A stretch of DNA of 64,000 nucleotides from Adineta vaga (taxonomy: Eukaryota; Rotifera), in contig CP075494.1 in the NCBI GenBank assembly GCA_021613535.1, forward strand, positions 2,046,001 to 2,110,000, in the 5' to 3' direction. The translations under genes and the position numbers were made by a program. Below the pieces are notes generated by a model. It was not told where the DNA came from and searched no databases. It worked only from the letters and a program-made list of their open reading frames with translations. Below, in pieces: positions 48,139 to 58,821 of the stretch (position 1 is its first letter; every line of letters begins with the position of its first letter).

Positions 48139-50304
48139 ATGAGTAGCGGTATGGAAGAGAAATATCAACACATCAATTACTTTCGTAATATTAACAATTG
48201 GTTAGAAATATTGAGTCTTCCGAACAATGCCAATGATCCAACGAAGTTATTTGAAGTTAAAGATATTGAAGAAATTTGTTCTCCGTTATCTGAAAATTTT
48301 GACGATATAGTTGCTGATTTGCCATCAAGAACACGTGTAGCACTCGTAACTACAACGTTAAACACATTAATTCGTATTTGTAATGCTGATCAGTCTAATT
48401 CTATCACATCAATCCCAGCATTTTCACATATGTCCACAGTTTTGTTGGAAGAGGCCTTCCAAATAATTAAGTTAGACCAATACATCGAATTTCTTACAGA
48501 AATGTTCAACTTACTTTTTATGAACTTTGCCAAAGATAATTTTCTCGTCAAAATTCTGAAGAGATGTTTTCCAAATAAATCAATACCAAAAACAAGTAAG
48601 ATTATATTTAACTATTACCAACATACTTCATTTGTTTTTCTATTCGTATATTAGAAAAAGTAGGATTTAGTCTGAAAGAATAGTTACTTACTGTAGAATC
48701 CTCTGTTGTTAACTTCTTTGTACATTGAAATCGAAGAAAAGAAATAAAATTTAGAATACTGACTATGTTGAAAATATTTAGATCCAATTATGGACAATCA
48801 ACAATGCTCAGAAACTATTACTGCTGGTACCAAATATTTCTTAGACAATTTGATTGTACTCGTTGCTTTTCTGATTACGAAAATTAGTGTTCATTTCACC
48901 GAAGATTTTGATAATAATTATCAATCGTTCATAGGATCTCTGATTGAATACGTCGATGAATTTTTTGATTCTTATAAAGAATATACAGCGTGCAAAGTTC
49001 AAAAGCTAATCATAGAACATATTTTAAGTATAGCAACTAATTTAACTGATAAAACGTCATTGATACCAATATTTATTAAAGCCAAATATGCTGATAAAAC
49101 TGTTAAATGGGTAGAACAATCATCATTCTCTAATTATATTGATGGATTTGGGGAAAATATTGTTGGAATCGTCTACAATTTATCACGACATAGAAAAGGT
49201 CTGAAAGCATTGCGAGAATGTAAAACACTCGATGTTTTGAAGAATCAAAAATCATTTATAATGAAAACAAAGAATGAAACTTTGATAGGTTTATTTGGTA
49301 TGTTATTAATTGCATTGCCCAGAAATGATGATGAAGAAAAAGATAATGAAAAGATTATTCTCAAGGTTAGTAATTCTCTGTACTCTAAAAGTGTGCTAGC
49401 AGCCAAAGAAGACAACTGGCGATTTGATGGATGTCATTTGTCAGAATATCTTTATTCGCTTCAGAATGCATTCTCAAATATAACGATTATACAAAACATA
49501 TTGGGTGATTCAGAACATGTGAAAAAAGATCGAATTCAATTCTTCAGAGAACGTTTCTGTTCTATCTATGGTATCTTATTCAATGAAGATGAAAGCGATC
49601 TCGACAAGCTTGTTGTCAAGTCTTTATTAAATATTTTTCTATGTATTTCAAATTATGAACAATATCGTAGCGAATTAAGAGACGATCTTTTTCTATACAC
49701 TCTGATTGAAATTCTTGCTAAACAACACAAACAAGGTGTTGCTAAACGGATTTGGAGCAATCTTAACATTGTCAAACCTACGAAAGTATTATTGGATAAA
49801 ATCAAACAAGAAAAAACACCAAAAATATATATTAGTTACAATTGGGCTGATGAAAAATTTTGTCGTTCATTCGTTGACTTTTTACATCAAAATATAAGTA
49901 TTCCAATTTGGGTCGACTATGAGGAAACAGACGAAAATGAAGATCCATGGGATTATGTAGCTCTAGCCATTGAATCTGCCACGATAGTTATTATGTTAGC
50001 ATCGAGTTTCTACGCTAATAGTAAACATAATCATCAAGAATTAACTTATACATTGGAAAAAATCAAATCATCTACTGAAAAGAAACATTTTATTGTCGTC
50101 GTGATTGAAGATAAATTTCGTTTTACTCCATTGCGAATGAACAATCTTTTAGAAATAGACGAAACCATATCATATGACGAAAATCCTGAAAATTTAGCAC
50201 GTAAAGTAGCTGATCTAGAGGTACTATCAAAAGACAACAAACAAACGTTTGTTTCTTGTTCACCTCATATTGTCACTCAATCAAGTATTTGTATTCTCAT
50301 GTAA
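48139..50304 (+). CDS. Helical (ARM-like)-TIR domain protein
   Basis: Two exons, 48139-48595 and 48782-50304, close into 659 codons. Residues 1 to about 490 are all-helical, with Leu-rich helix pairs resembling ARM/HEAT repeats (ENIVGIVYNLSRHRKGLKAL, VVKSLLNIFLCISNYEQY). Residues about 495-640 are a TIR domain: PKIYISYNWADEKFCRSFVD (box 1), IPIWVDYEE (box 2), ATIVIMLASSFYANSKHNHQ followed by ELTYTLE. The Glu in that last segment is where NAD-cleaving TIRs such as SARM1 carry their catalytic Glu, so NADase activity is possible but unproven. The ARM-before-TIR order is like SARM1, but no SAM domains are seen. Cytosolic; a role in innate immunity or cell death is inferred only from the family. 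A decayed copy lies immediately upstream. Confidence 0.85.
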
Positions 50305-50639
50305 ATCCATGGAACATTTATCATCATACACTATATACAGTTTTGCATTGGTGTGGATTAACAATATGTCAAAGAATAATTATATTCGCTTGTTCAAAAA
50401 AAAACTGTTTTTAATTTCAAAATAATTCATATGACTATAAGTATAATCTTATTCCAAATAAATTGACAGATAATAAATACAAGTTATGATATTGATAGTG
50501 TGGGTGTGGATGTGGTGCAAGAAATAATATCTACATCCTCATGATGTATAGTCAGTAATTTCGAACAGACGAACGAAGAAAGAATATAACGATCGATTTC
50601 GATATTCATAGTCAGTCTTAAAAACAAAATTCCGTTGGT
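50305..50639. other. Spacer with palindrome
   Basis: The 3' flank of the TIR gene, the palindrome at 50496-50546, then AT-rich sequence up to the F-box relic. Confidence 0.5.
50496..50546. repeat. Telomere-motif palindrome
   Basis: tagtgtgggtgtggatgtgg, purine-rich loop (reverse orientation), atctacatcctcatga. It starts about 190 bp past the TIR stop codon. Confidence 0.65.
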
Positions 50640-51817
50640 ATGTCGATCACAACAATCAAACATTTATCAAATGAAATCTTCTATGAAATTTTCGAATATA
50701 TTGATGCATATGTAATTTTTCATGCATTTTCAAAACTTAATAATCGTTTTCAATTACTTCTCAATTCTTCATTAACACGATTAAAATTAGTTGATGATCC
50801 TCATCCATAAAAAAAAAAGTCTTTCTTAACAATTATAAAGAAATTTTTATTTGCTATCATGATCAAATAATATCAATTTATTCCTATACTAAAAATACAA
50901 ATAAAATCATTTCAACAATCAAATCTGATCTATTATTATTTCAATCTCTTCAATCACTTATTCTTTATTCAAGTCGATCAAATAATATATCATCACTTAT
51001 TTCTCAATTATAGTTTCTTTACCAAATTTCTTTTTATTAACAATTGATCTATGGATTGAAGATCAAAATCATGTTTTTATTTAAAATTTTTGTAAATCCT
51101 ATCGATGCAAATAATCTAAATTCTGTTGAACAATCAATAAATTTAACGAATATTTAAAGTTGAAAATGATTTCGAGAATTTAATTTATTCAATTCAACCA
51201 TACAAGTAAATTATAATTGAACAAAAGTCTTCTTTATTTAATATATATATATATATATATATTTGTTTTAGAAAACAATGGTATCAATATCATTCTAAAT
51301 CAAATCAATTATCGAAATCTGTCGAATTCGAATTAGAGGAGGTTTCACCTGAAGATTGGGTAAAATCAATCAAAATTGATGATCATATTTCTCATGTATT
51401 AACTATTACACAAATTTATCATTTACACATTTCAATGGAAATTTCTCTCGAAAATATATATTTGAAAAAGAAATTCAATGGTTATATTTATTACTTAATG
51501 GAAATCATTTTCAAAACATTTCTTTTAGTGATATTTATCAAATGGCAGATATTCATTTCTTAATGTTTATTCGTTCTCATGTTAAACATATTCATCTTCA
51601 TTGTAAAGATTATGATCACGCTCAATCATTGATAGGACTTATTTTATCTCATATTCGATCAAAAACAGATAGTAAACTTCGATTATTATCATTTACAATG
51701 CGAAAGATTACCAATGATATCGTCGAATATTTAACAGAAATATTCAAACAAAATAAAGTACTTAATGATTTTGTTATTGAACAAGTTAATAAAGACGTTT
51801 ATATAAAATGGACATGA
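50640..51817 (+). pseudogene. F-box gene relic
   Basis: It opens with a good F-box (IKHLSNEIFYEIFEYIDAYV, then FHAFSKLNNRFQLLL) but reaches TAA after 56 codons next to an A-run at about 50808-50818, suggesting a slippage frameshift. Coding-like segments then continue in changing frames with stops (about 50830-51300), past a (TA)n run at 51241-51262, to an open 91-codon end at 51542-51817 (FIRSHVKHIHLHCKDYDHAQ...). The whole looks like one F-box/LRR-like gene, as in the relic at 37.7-38.6 kb, now disabled. Confidence 0.7.
51241..51262. repeat. (TA)n microsatellite
   Basis: A perfect TA tract inside the F-box relic. Confidence 0.9.
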
Positions 51818-51922
51818 TTTTATTGTTTCATTAGATTTGTTTTTCTTGTTGTTATAGAGTAGATACTATAGTTGAATAAACTGTTTATTAGAATAGGAAA
51901 AATATTTTGAATTCCATAATTT

Positions 51923-51980
51923 TAGAGTGGGTGAGGGTCGTGGCGTTGCTATTCAATACAGAACCCAGACCCTCAAGATT
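51923..51980. repeat. Telomere-motif palindrome
   Basis: tagagtgggtgagggtcgtg, loop, gaacccagaccctcaagatt. About 110 bp past the end of the F-box relic. Confidence 0.65.
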
Positions 51981-52074
51981 TAATTTGTCTCCTCTTCTAT
52001 TTCCTCCTGCTACAATCTTTCCATTTTTTCAATATCTTCATTTGGTGTTTTAAAAGTTATTTTGTAAATAAACC

Positions 52075-52313
52075 ATTTATTTCTCCATTCATTCCATATG
52101 TTCCAGATGTACAAACAAATGCAATTAATAAATCAACTTTTGCTGGCATTGATTTCAATCCATGAGGATATTTAGATAAATAACCTCTTGTGAATTTTTA
52201 TTTCTTAAATCATAAGTTCGACAACAATCTAAGAAAAATATTGTAACAAATGGATTTCGATCATCAATAAATCTGAACCATATAATTCAACACTATTTTC
52301 ATCCTAAATTGAA
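52075..52313 (-). pseudogene. Caspase-like (peptidase C14) fragment
   Basis: On the minus strand NPFVTIFFLDCCRTYDLRNK contains the F-x-D-x-C-R catalytic-Cys segment of caspase/metacaspase p20 domains. After a frame change, GLKSMPAKVDLLIAFVCTSG and TYGMNGEING follow, similar to the region after the catalytic Cys. The His half and the start are absent, and the frame is broken once, so this is a relic. Confidence 0.5.
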
Positions 52314-53296
52314 AATCATTTATCAGAGAAAAAAAAGAATTTCATCGATTAATAAAATAAAAGAAATACTTACGAAAACGATGTTTATCGACGAAGAAAT
52401 GAAATTGTTATAGTGTGATCGAAAGAGAGAGAAGGTAAGAGATAGGTTATCTTTTCTTTTCACAATAATAACGAGACTTGAAGAAAAGCCTGGTTATCGA
52501 ATAAATATTTTATTCTTGACTTCGATCGAGATCAGATATTCGAATTGTATTGTTGCTACAATTACATTCATGATCTGAGCTCGTAGCTGGGCGTAAAATC
52601 GCGATATTAGCTGCTAGTTCTTTTTTCACAAACTTTAATTTTACTTTTATTGTGCTTTCAATAAAAGATACCGATAACTGTAATGAGTATGAATATTATG
52701 CCAAGACACACATAACACAATGCCTAAAAGGTTCTTAAAAGATCTTCAGATATGCATGCAATCGGATAGCAAGATCTATGTCGAATATCATTAGTGAGTA
52801 TAAAAAATAAATAAGTGAAGAATGTTTTAATTTTATTCTCATCTATATTTTACTTTTATTGATATGTAAAACAGAAAATTTATTATTTATTGAATGTTCT
52901 AATCTCTCACAAAATTAGATGTATTCTGCTTTATTACGTATATCCTATATTGTTTTCTTTCATCTTGTATTTTCAGATCGAAAAGGGTTTTTCGTCAATC
53001 ATAAGTAGCTTGAAATTAGTTTCAAAAAACAACACACACATCCTCAAGAAATATTTAACAATAATATAATGTTTTAGATCATTTATCAACTGTTTTCTCA
53101 AATCATTTTATTTAGAAACTAATATATTACTCAATAATGCAACCGACAATTTTCTTTCCAGTTAATTCACTACTACAGAACCTTCAGATCGTACGAAATT
53201 CGATTAAACAGTTGTATGATTTTCATCCACACTCCCAAACATTTTTTATTGAAAATATACGAAAAAGAATCACACACATATTGACACTCCTTCTTT

Positions 53297-53912
53297 CTAA
53301 TATTCGAAGACAATGACAAATTTTCCATCTCCTTGTAAACCGTGTGTTTTAGTATCATCTTTTGGGAAAAGATATGCATCTGATGCTTTTGCATGTAATG
53401 CTTCGAATTTTTTTCTAATAACAAACATATTTGTAAGTATGTAGACAAAAAGATTCTACTCACCCATCAGGTGTGTACACTTTCATAGGAACATTAAAGC
53501 CATCGATAACACTTAAATCATAATACGTATTTGCATCATATATTCGAACTGAAATTTCGAACAATGTTACATCTTTACCAATCATAGTATGTCTGAAATT
53601 TCCAGCAAATCCTTGAGGACAATCATAAGTAAAAAATTTTCTATAAAAATAAAAGACGTTTGCGATATTATTTTTAATTTTATATTCTATTTACCCTGTC
53701 GGAACTGTAGCCACATGCTGCATTGGACGATCATTCTGTGTAGCAACTAATTCGATAGAATGTGGCAAACCATTATGAAATTCAAGAGTTATTCCATCTA
53801 CGAGTGTACCTTTAATAAAATAAAACCATATTTTATTGTAGATAAATAGAAATGTTCAACATTCCTCACCAACAAAGATAAATATGGATAAGCTTCGAAA
53901 AATGAAATTCAT
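53297..53912 (-). CDS. Small, cysteine-poor thaumatin-like secreted protein
   Basis: Four exons: 53912-53870, 53809-53695, 53640-53464 and 53414-53297. They close into 150 codons. A short signal peptide (MNFIFRSLSIFIFVG) is followed by GITLEFHNGLPHSIELVATQ and TYDCPQGFAGNFRHT. The thaumatin-family core follows (TLFEISVRIYDANTYYDLSV, IDGFNVPMKV) with the family C-terminus (SDAYLFPKDDTKTHG...FVIVFEY). At about 150 residues it corresponds to the small thaumatin-like type lacking domain II. Only one Cys is visible, whereas plant thaumatins have 10-16, so the usual disulfide scaffold is gone. Possibly secreted and defence-related, but activity cannot be inferred. Confidence 0.78.
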
Positions 53913-54124
53913 CGTATTGATTTGTTAAGATATGCTATACATGACACGTTATATATAGATGATCATTGTGTGTGAAGTTGACCGTCTATAGACAGAAAAG
54001 AAGGAGACTAATTAGACGGACATTGAAGGGAAAAAAAGATAACAGAATGGGAAAAATATAGAGCGGAGTAAAACGTCAAAAAATTCTGTTATACAATAAT
54101 AAGCATTGTTGATCTGATGAAGAT

Positions 54125-54806
54125 CTATGATAGGACTAAAAGAGATGATACTTGAGGTGTGGGTGTGGGTATACCTTCTTGACTCACACCCTCACCAATT
54201 TGATTAAGAAAATATTTATCGAAATGTTTCAGTTTTTCATTGTCATTATTACTTAGAGTGAGTTTGACAGACCAAACATTTTCCAAAACTTCCTCAATGA
54301 ATTCAATTTTGAAGATCGAACCAATAGCACATAAAAAGTAATCATGTGTATACCATTTGATCGCGTCTGTTGACGGATAATTTGCTTGAAAATGATCGAT
54401 TTTGTTTTTCAATCGAAATGAATTATCTACATAAAAAAGTTTGCATTCTTCAATCATCTTATTTCTTTCATTTGCTGTTTGTAGCATTCGTAGTAATATT
54501 TCGATTAATAACTCAAACCACATTCGTGATGAATTTTCTTCTTTCGTTGTCATAAATACGCTTAGATCTATAACCGCTTTCAAATACTTTATAATATCAT
54601 CCGTTAAATGAATAATCACAGCTTCTATGTCTTGGTAGATTCCGCGTATTTTTCAATGCTTTCTCTACGTATCCATTTATATAAACAAATTGTATTTCTA
54701 TGGGTTCAACGATATACAATAATATGTCCAGAGAAAAAGAAGATGATACGATAAAAAAGATTTTTTCTTCTTGAATCAAAGATATAGAATTCAAACATGT
54801 CTGCAC
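54125..54806 (-). pseudogene. ART-family N-terminal relic truncated at a palindrome
   Basis: The minus frame NSISLIQEEKIFFIVSSSFS, EPIEIQFVYINGYVEK, a one-base frame change at about 54625, then AVIIHLTDDIIKYLKAVIDL and the helical segment NKMIEECKLFYVDN...AIKWYTHDYFL match the Rossmann-like and helical regions found in front of ART catalytic cores in this lineage (compare 10859-9900). The catalytic core is missing. The frame ends by reading through the palindrome at 54149-54196 (GEGVSQEGIPTPTPQ), so the gene was cut there. Confidence 0.6.
54149..54196. repeat. Telomere-motif palindrome inside a truncated ART relic
   Basis: cttgaggtgtgggtgtgggt, loop ataccttcttga, ctcacaccctcacc. It shares the 20-bp interior gtataccttcttgactcaca with the copy at 59972-60056. 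Confidence 0.75.
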
Positions 54807-55140
54807 ATTTGTAAATGTTTTGATTCGATTGACAATAGTACATTATCGTGGTATTAATTCTTTAGTGTTATCATCAAGATTTTCACTCTCTTCCAAAATG
54901 AAATTTGATAATGTTATGAAATAATTCATCCACCTCTTTCTTTATTGGATGTCGTATCTGCTGATAATGGTTCTGTATTACTGCGTACTGTTTGAACAGA
55001 TTTTTCTGCTACTATTCGTTGTGGAATGTGCGAGACAGGATTCTTTTTCTAGTCTTTCACATTATATAAATCACTTCTTGTCAATGGGCATTTTTTTGTT
55101 TCATTTTTGTCAAAAATTCAAAAGTATTAAGCTACTCATT

Positions 55141-55302
55141 ATGACAAGTGCAAATGCAATAGATAATACATTGAGATGTCCGATAACATTAGAATTGTTT
55201 CGTGATCGAGTATTAGTTGATGTACAAGAAAAGGAAAAACGACCGCTATCTTTTGAACATTTGGAAAACTATCTACTTCTACTCGTCCAATTATTGAAAT
55301 AA
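55141..55302 (+). pseudogene. Possible U-box fragment
   Basis: From an ATG, MTSANAIDNTLRCPITLELF RDRVLVDVQ resembles the first half of a U-box (C-P-I-T-x-E-x-x-x-D-P-V), but the rest (D-G-x-x-Y-E-R, W-L) is not recognisable and the frame stops at 55302. It could be an exon of a larger gene or a relic. Confidence 0.35.
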
Positions 55303-55516
55303 GTTGAATAATTTTTCTATGTTTTTATAACCCATATCCTTCTATCCTAGTCAAACCCTGTTGTTTTTCTCCATATCGTATTTCTTTTTCCTTTTATAAC
55401 CATGTGCACGTACGTCATGTTTTTCTTCTTATTATTTACCTATCGATAGCGCACGATAAAAATAGTAGTCTGATGTGAATAAAGTTGGAAGAAACAAAGT
55501 ACGCATATTTGTAAGA

Positions 55517-56325
55517 ATGTCGAAGTTCTCCTTTGAAATAAATCCTCGTCTTTTAATCGATATTTCCCATCAATCAAATTCAAACATTAAATCAATCAAT
55601 GATTATCAACAAGAACAGCTTCTATCTCTCGAAGAAGCTTGTCAATCACTGCATAATATTCTTGGTACAGAACTTGAACTCTACATAACTGTTGCCAAAC
55701 TGAATTCAAAAGAACCTAAACATCAACTTACTGAAGATGAATCAACATCGATCTATTTATATACGATGGAATGGAATCAACCAGAAAATAGTCTTCATGT
55801 TCTTCTCAATCAAGCACTCATTGCTAGCGATAGAAATCAACTTCAACCTTGGTGGAAATATTTGAAATTATTCTTTACTGCACTCTTCAAACTACCGTAA
55901 GTCATTCAATTGTTGACAGAATTGATTTGAATTGAGTCTATCGTAGATATACTGAATATCATACTATTTGGCGTGGTGTTCCTAAAGATGTGAGTGAATA
56001 TTATCGAGAAGGAGAGGAAGTGACATGGTGTTCGTTGACTTCTGCAACATCTTCATTTGATATTCTTCAATCACCGATGTATTTAGGTAGAGAAAAAATA
56101 CAAACAATATTTGAGATAAAAACAAAACATGGAAAATCCATCCGAGAACATTCACATCTTGAAAATGACGAAGAAATTCTTCTTCTACCTGGAATCGTTT
56201 TTAAAGTGATGAAAAAATCAAAACAAGAAGATGGAATTCATATAATTCATTTTCATGAGGTTGGATTAGATGATGATCAGCAAGTGAATGAAACATCTTC
56301 TTCTATACCAATAAGTAATGTTTGA
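55517..56325 (+). CDS. Short ADP-ribosyltransferase (R-S-E clade), two exons
   Basis: Exons 55517-55896 and 55947-56325 close into 252 codons. The start is the Met of MSKFSFEINP; an upstream in-frame Met at 55475 is possible. Residues 1-125 form the helical subdomain (EDESTSIYLYTMEWNQPENSLHVLLNQALI). The core has Arg136 in TIWRGVP, the central Ser/Thr segment (WCSLTSATSS) and Glu203 in NDEEILLLPGIVF. The position two before the catalytic Glu is Asp (D-E-E) rather than the Glu/Gln usual in the ARTT loop, which could alter acceptor specificity. No signal peptide or GPI tail is seen, so it is probably intracellular. The TPR region of the 8.6-kb gene is absent. Confidence 0.75.
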
Positions 56326-56340
56326 GATAAAATATTGCTA

Positions 56341-57047
56341 GGATTTTCTATTATTTGTTTTTTGACGGTAATGAATTAGGTGAATATCGAAATCCACAGC
56401 TGGAACAAATAATACGATCATCCAAATCGCGTGACACACTAGTTTTGGAATCAATGAATCTGAATGATCGCGATATTGAAATAGTTGTGAGCTTGGGTGT
56501 TGTGGAGAAGCAGTGTTTGGCACTGAACCTTCGCCATAATAGAATCACAACAGTTGGCACTTTTATTTTGGCTCAATCGTTCTACGATATTAAATATATT
56601 GCAGAAATCAAACTGTGTGAAAATCGAATACTTGATGCAGGCGTTCAATGTATTGCTAGAGTATTGGCAAATAAGCAGATGGGTCTTATAGGTCTGTATT
56701 TAAACTCAGTCGGAATGACAGATGCTAGTTGTGAGTATCTCGTTGAGGCGGTTCGAATGAATGGACGAATGCGTCATCTTCATTTATGTAATAACGAAAT
56801 TAGTGATTATGGACTTGGAATATTAATGAAAATATCTGAATTTGGTGACTATGGTTGCATACCTACAATAGGCTTGTCCGACAATAGATTGATAACTGAT
56901 GCAAGTGTAGATAGGATCTGCTCTGCTATGTTTACATGTCCATGTTTTCATCAAATACACCTACGTAACTGTAGTCTTTCTACGACAGGCAAAATGCAAC
57001 TTCAACTAGCTGCTCAACAACGAGGTTCATTTATCGTTTACATATAA
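56341..57047 (+). CDS. Leucine-rich repeat (RNI/NLRC-type) protein, 5' end uncertain
   Basis: An open frame runs from a possible splice acceptor (attgctag at 56340) to TAA at 57047. It encodes repeats of about 28-30 residues with L-x-L-x-x-N-x-I (CLALNLRHNRITTVG, AEIKLCENRILDAGVQ, IGLYLNSVGMTDAS, RHLHLCNNEISDYGL, IGLSDNRLITDAS), the ribonuclease-inhibitor type. The first in-frame ATG is at 56454, inside repeat-like sequence, so an upstream exon is probably missing from my model. It starts only 15 bp after the ART stop in the same direction, but an in-frame fusion by splicing does not work. Cytosolic scaffold or sensor role inferred from family only. Confidence 0.6.
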
Positions 57048-57775
57048 CTGTGGCGTAATTTAAGACGAATAAATAAATCGAAGATGGTTGGGGGTGTATC
57101 TTTTATCTGTATGGTGGCGCCCATTCACCCATGAATTTCTGGCTACACCACCAGAACAGAACATTATTTCTTTATCCCTCTCGTCTAAGAAAAAATAATG
57201 AAGAATTCTTTCAGACGGAAAACTCTTATAGATATAAAATTCTTCCTTTTCCGATATTCAGTTGTACAATGATAAATCGAATCTTCGATGAAATTTCATA
57301 TTTTTCTTTTGATCAAACCCGAATGTGAACATTGATGTTTTACTTTAGATTAATAAAATGTACTGAAATTCAAAGTATTTCTTCAATTGATTCAGAATGA
57401 AAAAGTTGTCTCGATAAACTTCTATTAGTAATAGAAGGTCCAGCCTTTTTATTGTTAATTTGCTTTTCTGTCTGTTCTTGATCAAAGTTCATGATCTTTT
57501 ATTAGATGCATGTCGCTTTCAGAGATGAATAATGTAACCAATCATACTAAATTTCACTCTCTCATTGTTCTTGCTCTATCATCGGAAAAAGTATATATAG
57601 TTGATGGAAAAATGAAATAAAGGCAAGCAGCATAACGTATAATATATATTTCGTCACACAGATCTCTACTGAATCGTGAGTATTATATTAAAACCGTTGT
57701 TTTCTTTATGAAAATAATTCTAAATTCTTTATTTTTAGATCTTTATATTTCGGATTTGATAAATATTATATTAAA
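57048..57775. other. Intergenic region
   Basis: A weak palindrome-like stretch (ggttgggggtgtat...gcgcccattcaccc, about 57084-57131) follows the LRR gene. A GT-AG-like stretch at about 57677-57740 may be a 5'-UTR intron of the next gene. The ORF at 57131-57328 looks random. Confidence 0.4.
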
Positions 57776-58144
57776 ATGACAATACGATCAACAACTCTAA
57801 AACGAATAAATTCCTCTCTAATAATTACCATTGTTTATCTATTATCATTATTTCAGCATGCCAACTGTGGTTTTAGTAACTGGCAATCAAGTGGAGGCGT
57901 AGCGTGGTCCTTTGGTTGTGATTTTTTCGGTCAAGATTTAGATAATATTCAGTCATCAGGTGAACTGTGTGGTCCTTGTTGTGTACAAACATCTTCTTGT
58001 ACCCATTTCACTTGGACAAATTACAATGGTGGTACTTGCTGACTCAAAAAAGATCTTGTTAAAACATCCACATGGCCTTATGCAACTGGATTGAAAGAAA
58101 CTAATGACAATTCAATGGTATGTGGATTTGTACATACAAGATGA
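57776..58144 (+). pseudogene. Secreted PAN/apple-like protein with premature TGA
   Basis: The frame starts with a signal peptide (SLIITIVYLLSLFQHANC) followed by a Cys-rich module (WSFGCDFFGQDL, GELCGPCCVQTSSCTHFTWT, NYNGGTC). It reaches TGA at 58040-58042 and then continues in the same frame for 33 codons (LKKDLVKTS...SMVCGFVHTR) to a second TGA at 58142-58144. Related rotifer modules have N-Y-N-G-G-T-C-W-L-K at this point, so the TGA replaces the expected Trp codon by a single base change. Either a very recent pseudogene, a sequence error, or readthrough. Confidence 0.65.
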
Positions 58145-58821
58145 TAGAAATCATTTATTCAAGCACACTTAATCTTTGACATAGAAAAACCATCTTGAGG
58201 GTGTGGGTGTGGATATAACACAGACACCCACACCCGCACCCTCAAGTGATTGGACTTATGAATTGAAATAATTCTGCCCTTAGTCCAAGTGACATAAGCG
58301 ATCTGACTATATCCTTTGAGTAGAGGGTCAGCGGCAATTTGACCGCGTTACTAGTGTTGTAACAACCTATAATGAGTAAAAAATAGCATTTCATAGTTAC
58401 ACGTCGAAGTATATAGTTTCTATTTCCATAAAACAACTCAAAATTTATTAGAATGTACTCTATTTCAAATAAATTCTTGTTGAAAATCATATTGAATTTC
58501 AGTATATTATCATTTTGTATGTTGGAGTATTTTCAAGTACTTAACGATCAATTTAAAATACCTGACTTCTTGTTTTCTGCCCGAAGTCGTGTTTTATTTA
58601 TGGTACATCTTTTTAATAAGAAGATATTAAATAATAAAACTGTTCTACCATGTGATAATACAGTGCCATCAGCTGTTTTCATTCATTTATGAACAATGGA
58701 TTTAAAAAAGGATATACGTAGCATTTTTTTTTAATATACAGAAGGATAAAATTCATTTTCTATTATTTTCATTATTAACTAAACTGTTTGTCGATTGGAT
58801 TTCTTTTTTTAAAGTAGTTTA
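58145..58821. other. Intergenic region with strong palindrome
   Basis: Palindrome at 58191-58247, then AT-rich DNA. ORFs at 58242-58490 (-) and 58453-58692 (+) overlap and show no family features. Confidence 0.5.
58191..58247. repeat. Telomere-motif palindrome, best preserved copy
   Basis: catcttgagggtgtgggtgt, short loop, gacacccacacccgcaccct and caagt: arms of about 22 bp are almost perfectly complementary. It lies about 45 bp past the last stop of the PAN-like gene. Confidence 0.85.

Larger units (their letters stand above)
51818..53296. other. Intergenic region with a caspase relic and a palindrome
   Basis: Apart from the palindrome (51923-51980), the caspase fragment (52075-52313) and a lone right arm (cacacacatcctcaagaaa, about 53032) nothing is recognised. 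Confidence 0.5.

Noticed and set aside
56325-56460. Fusion of the short ART with the downstream LRR frame
   Set aside because: The possible donor (ataagtaatg) and acceptor (attgctag) give the wrong phase and an immediate stop.
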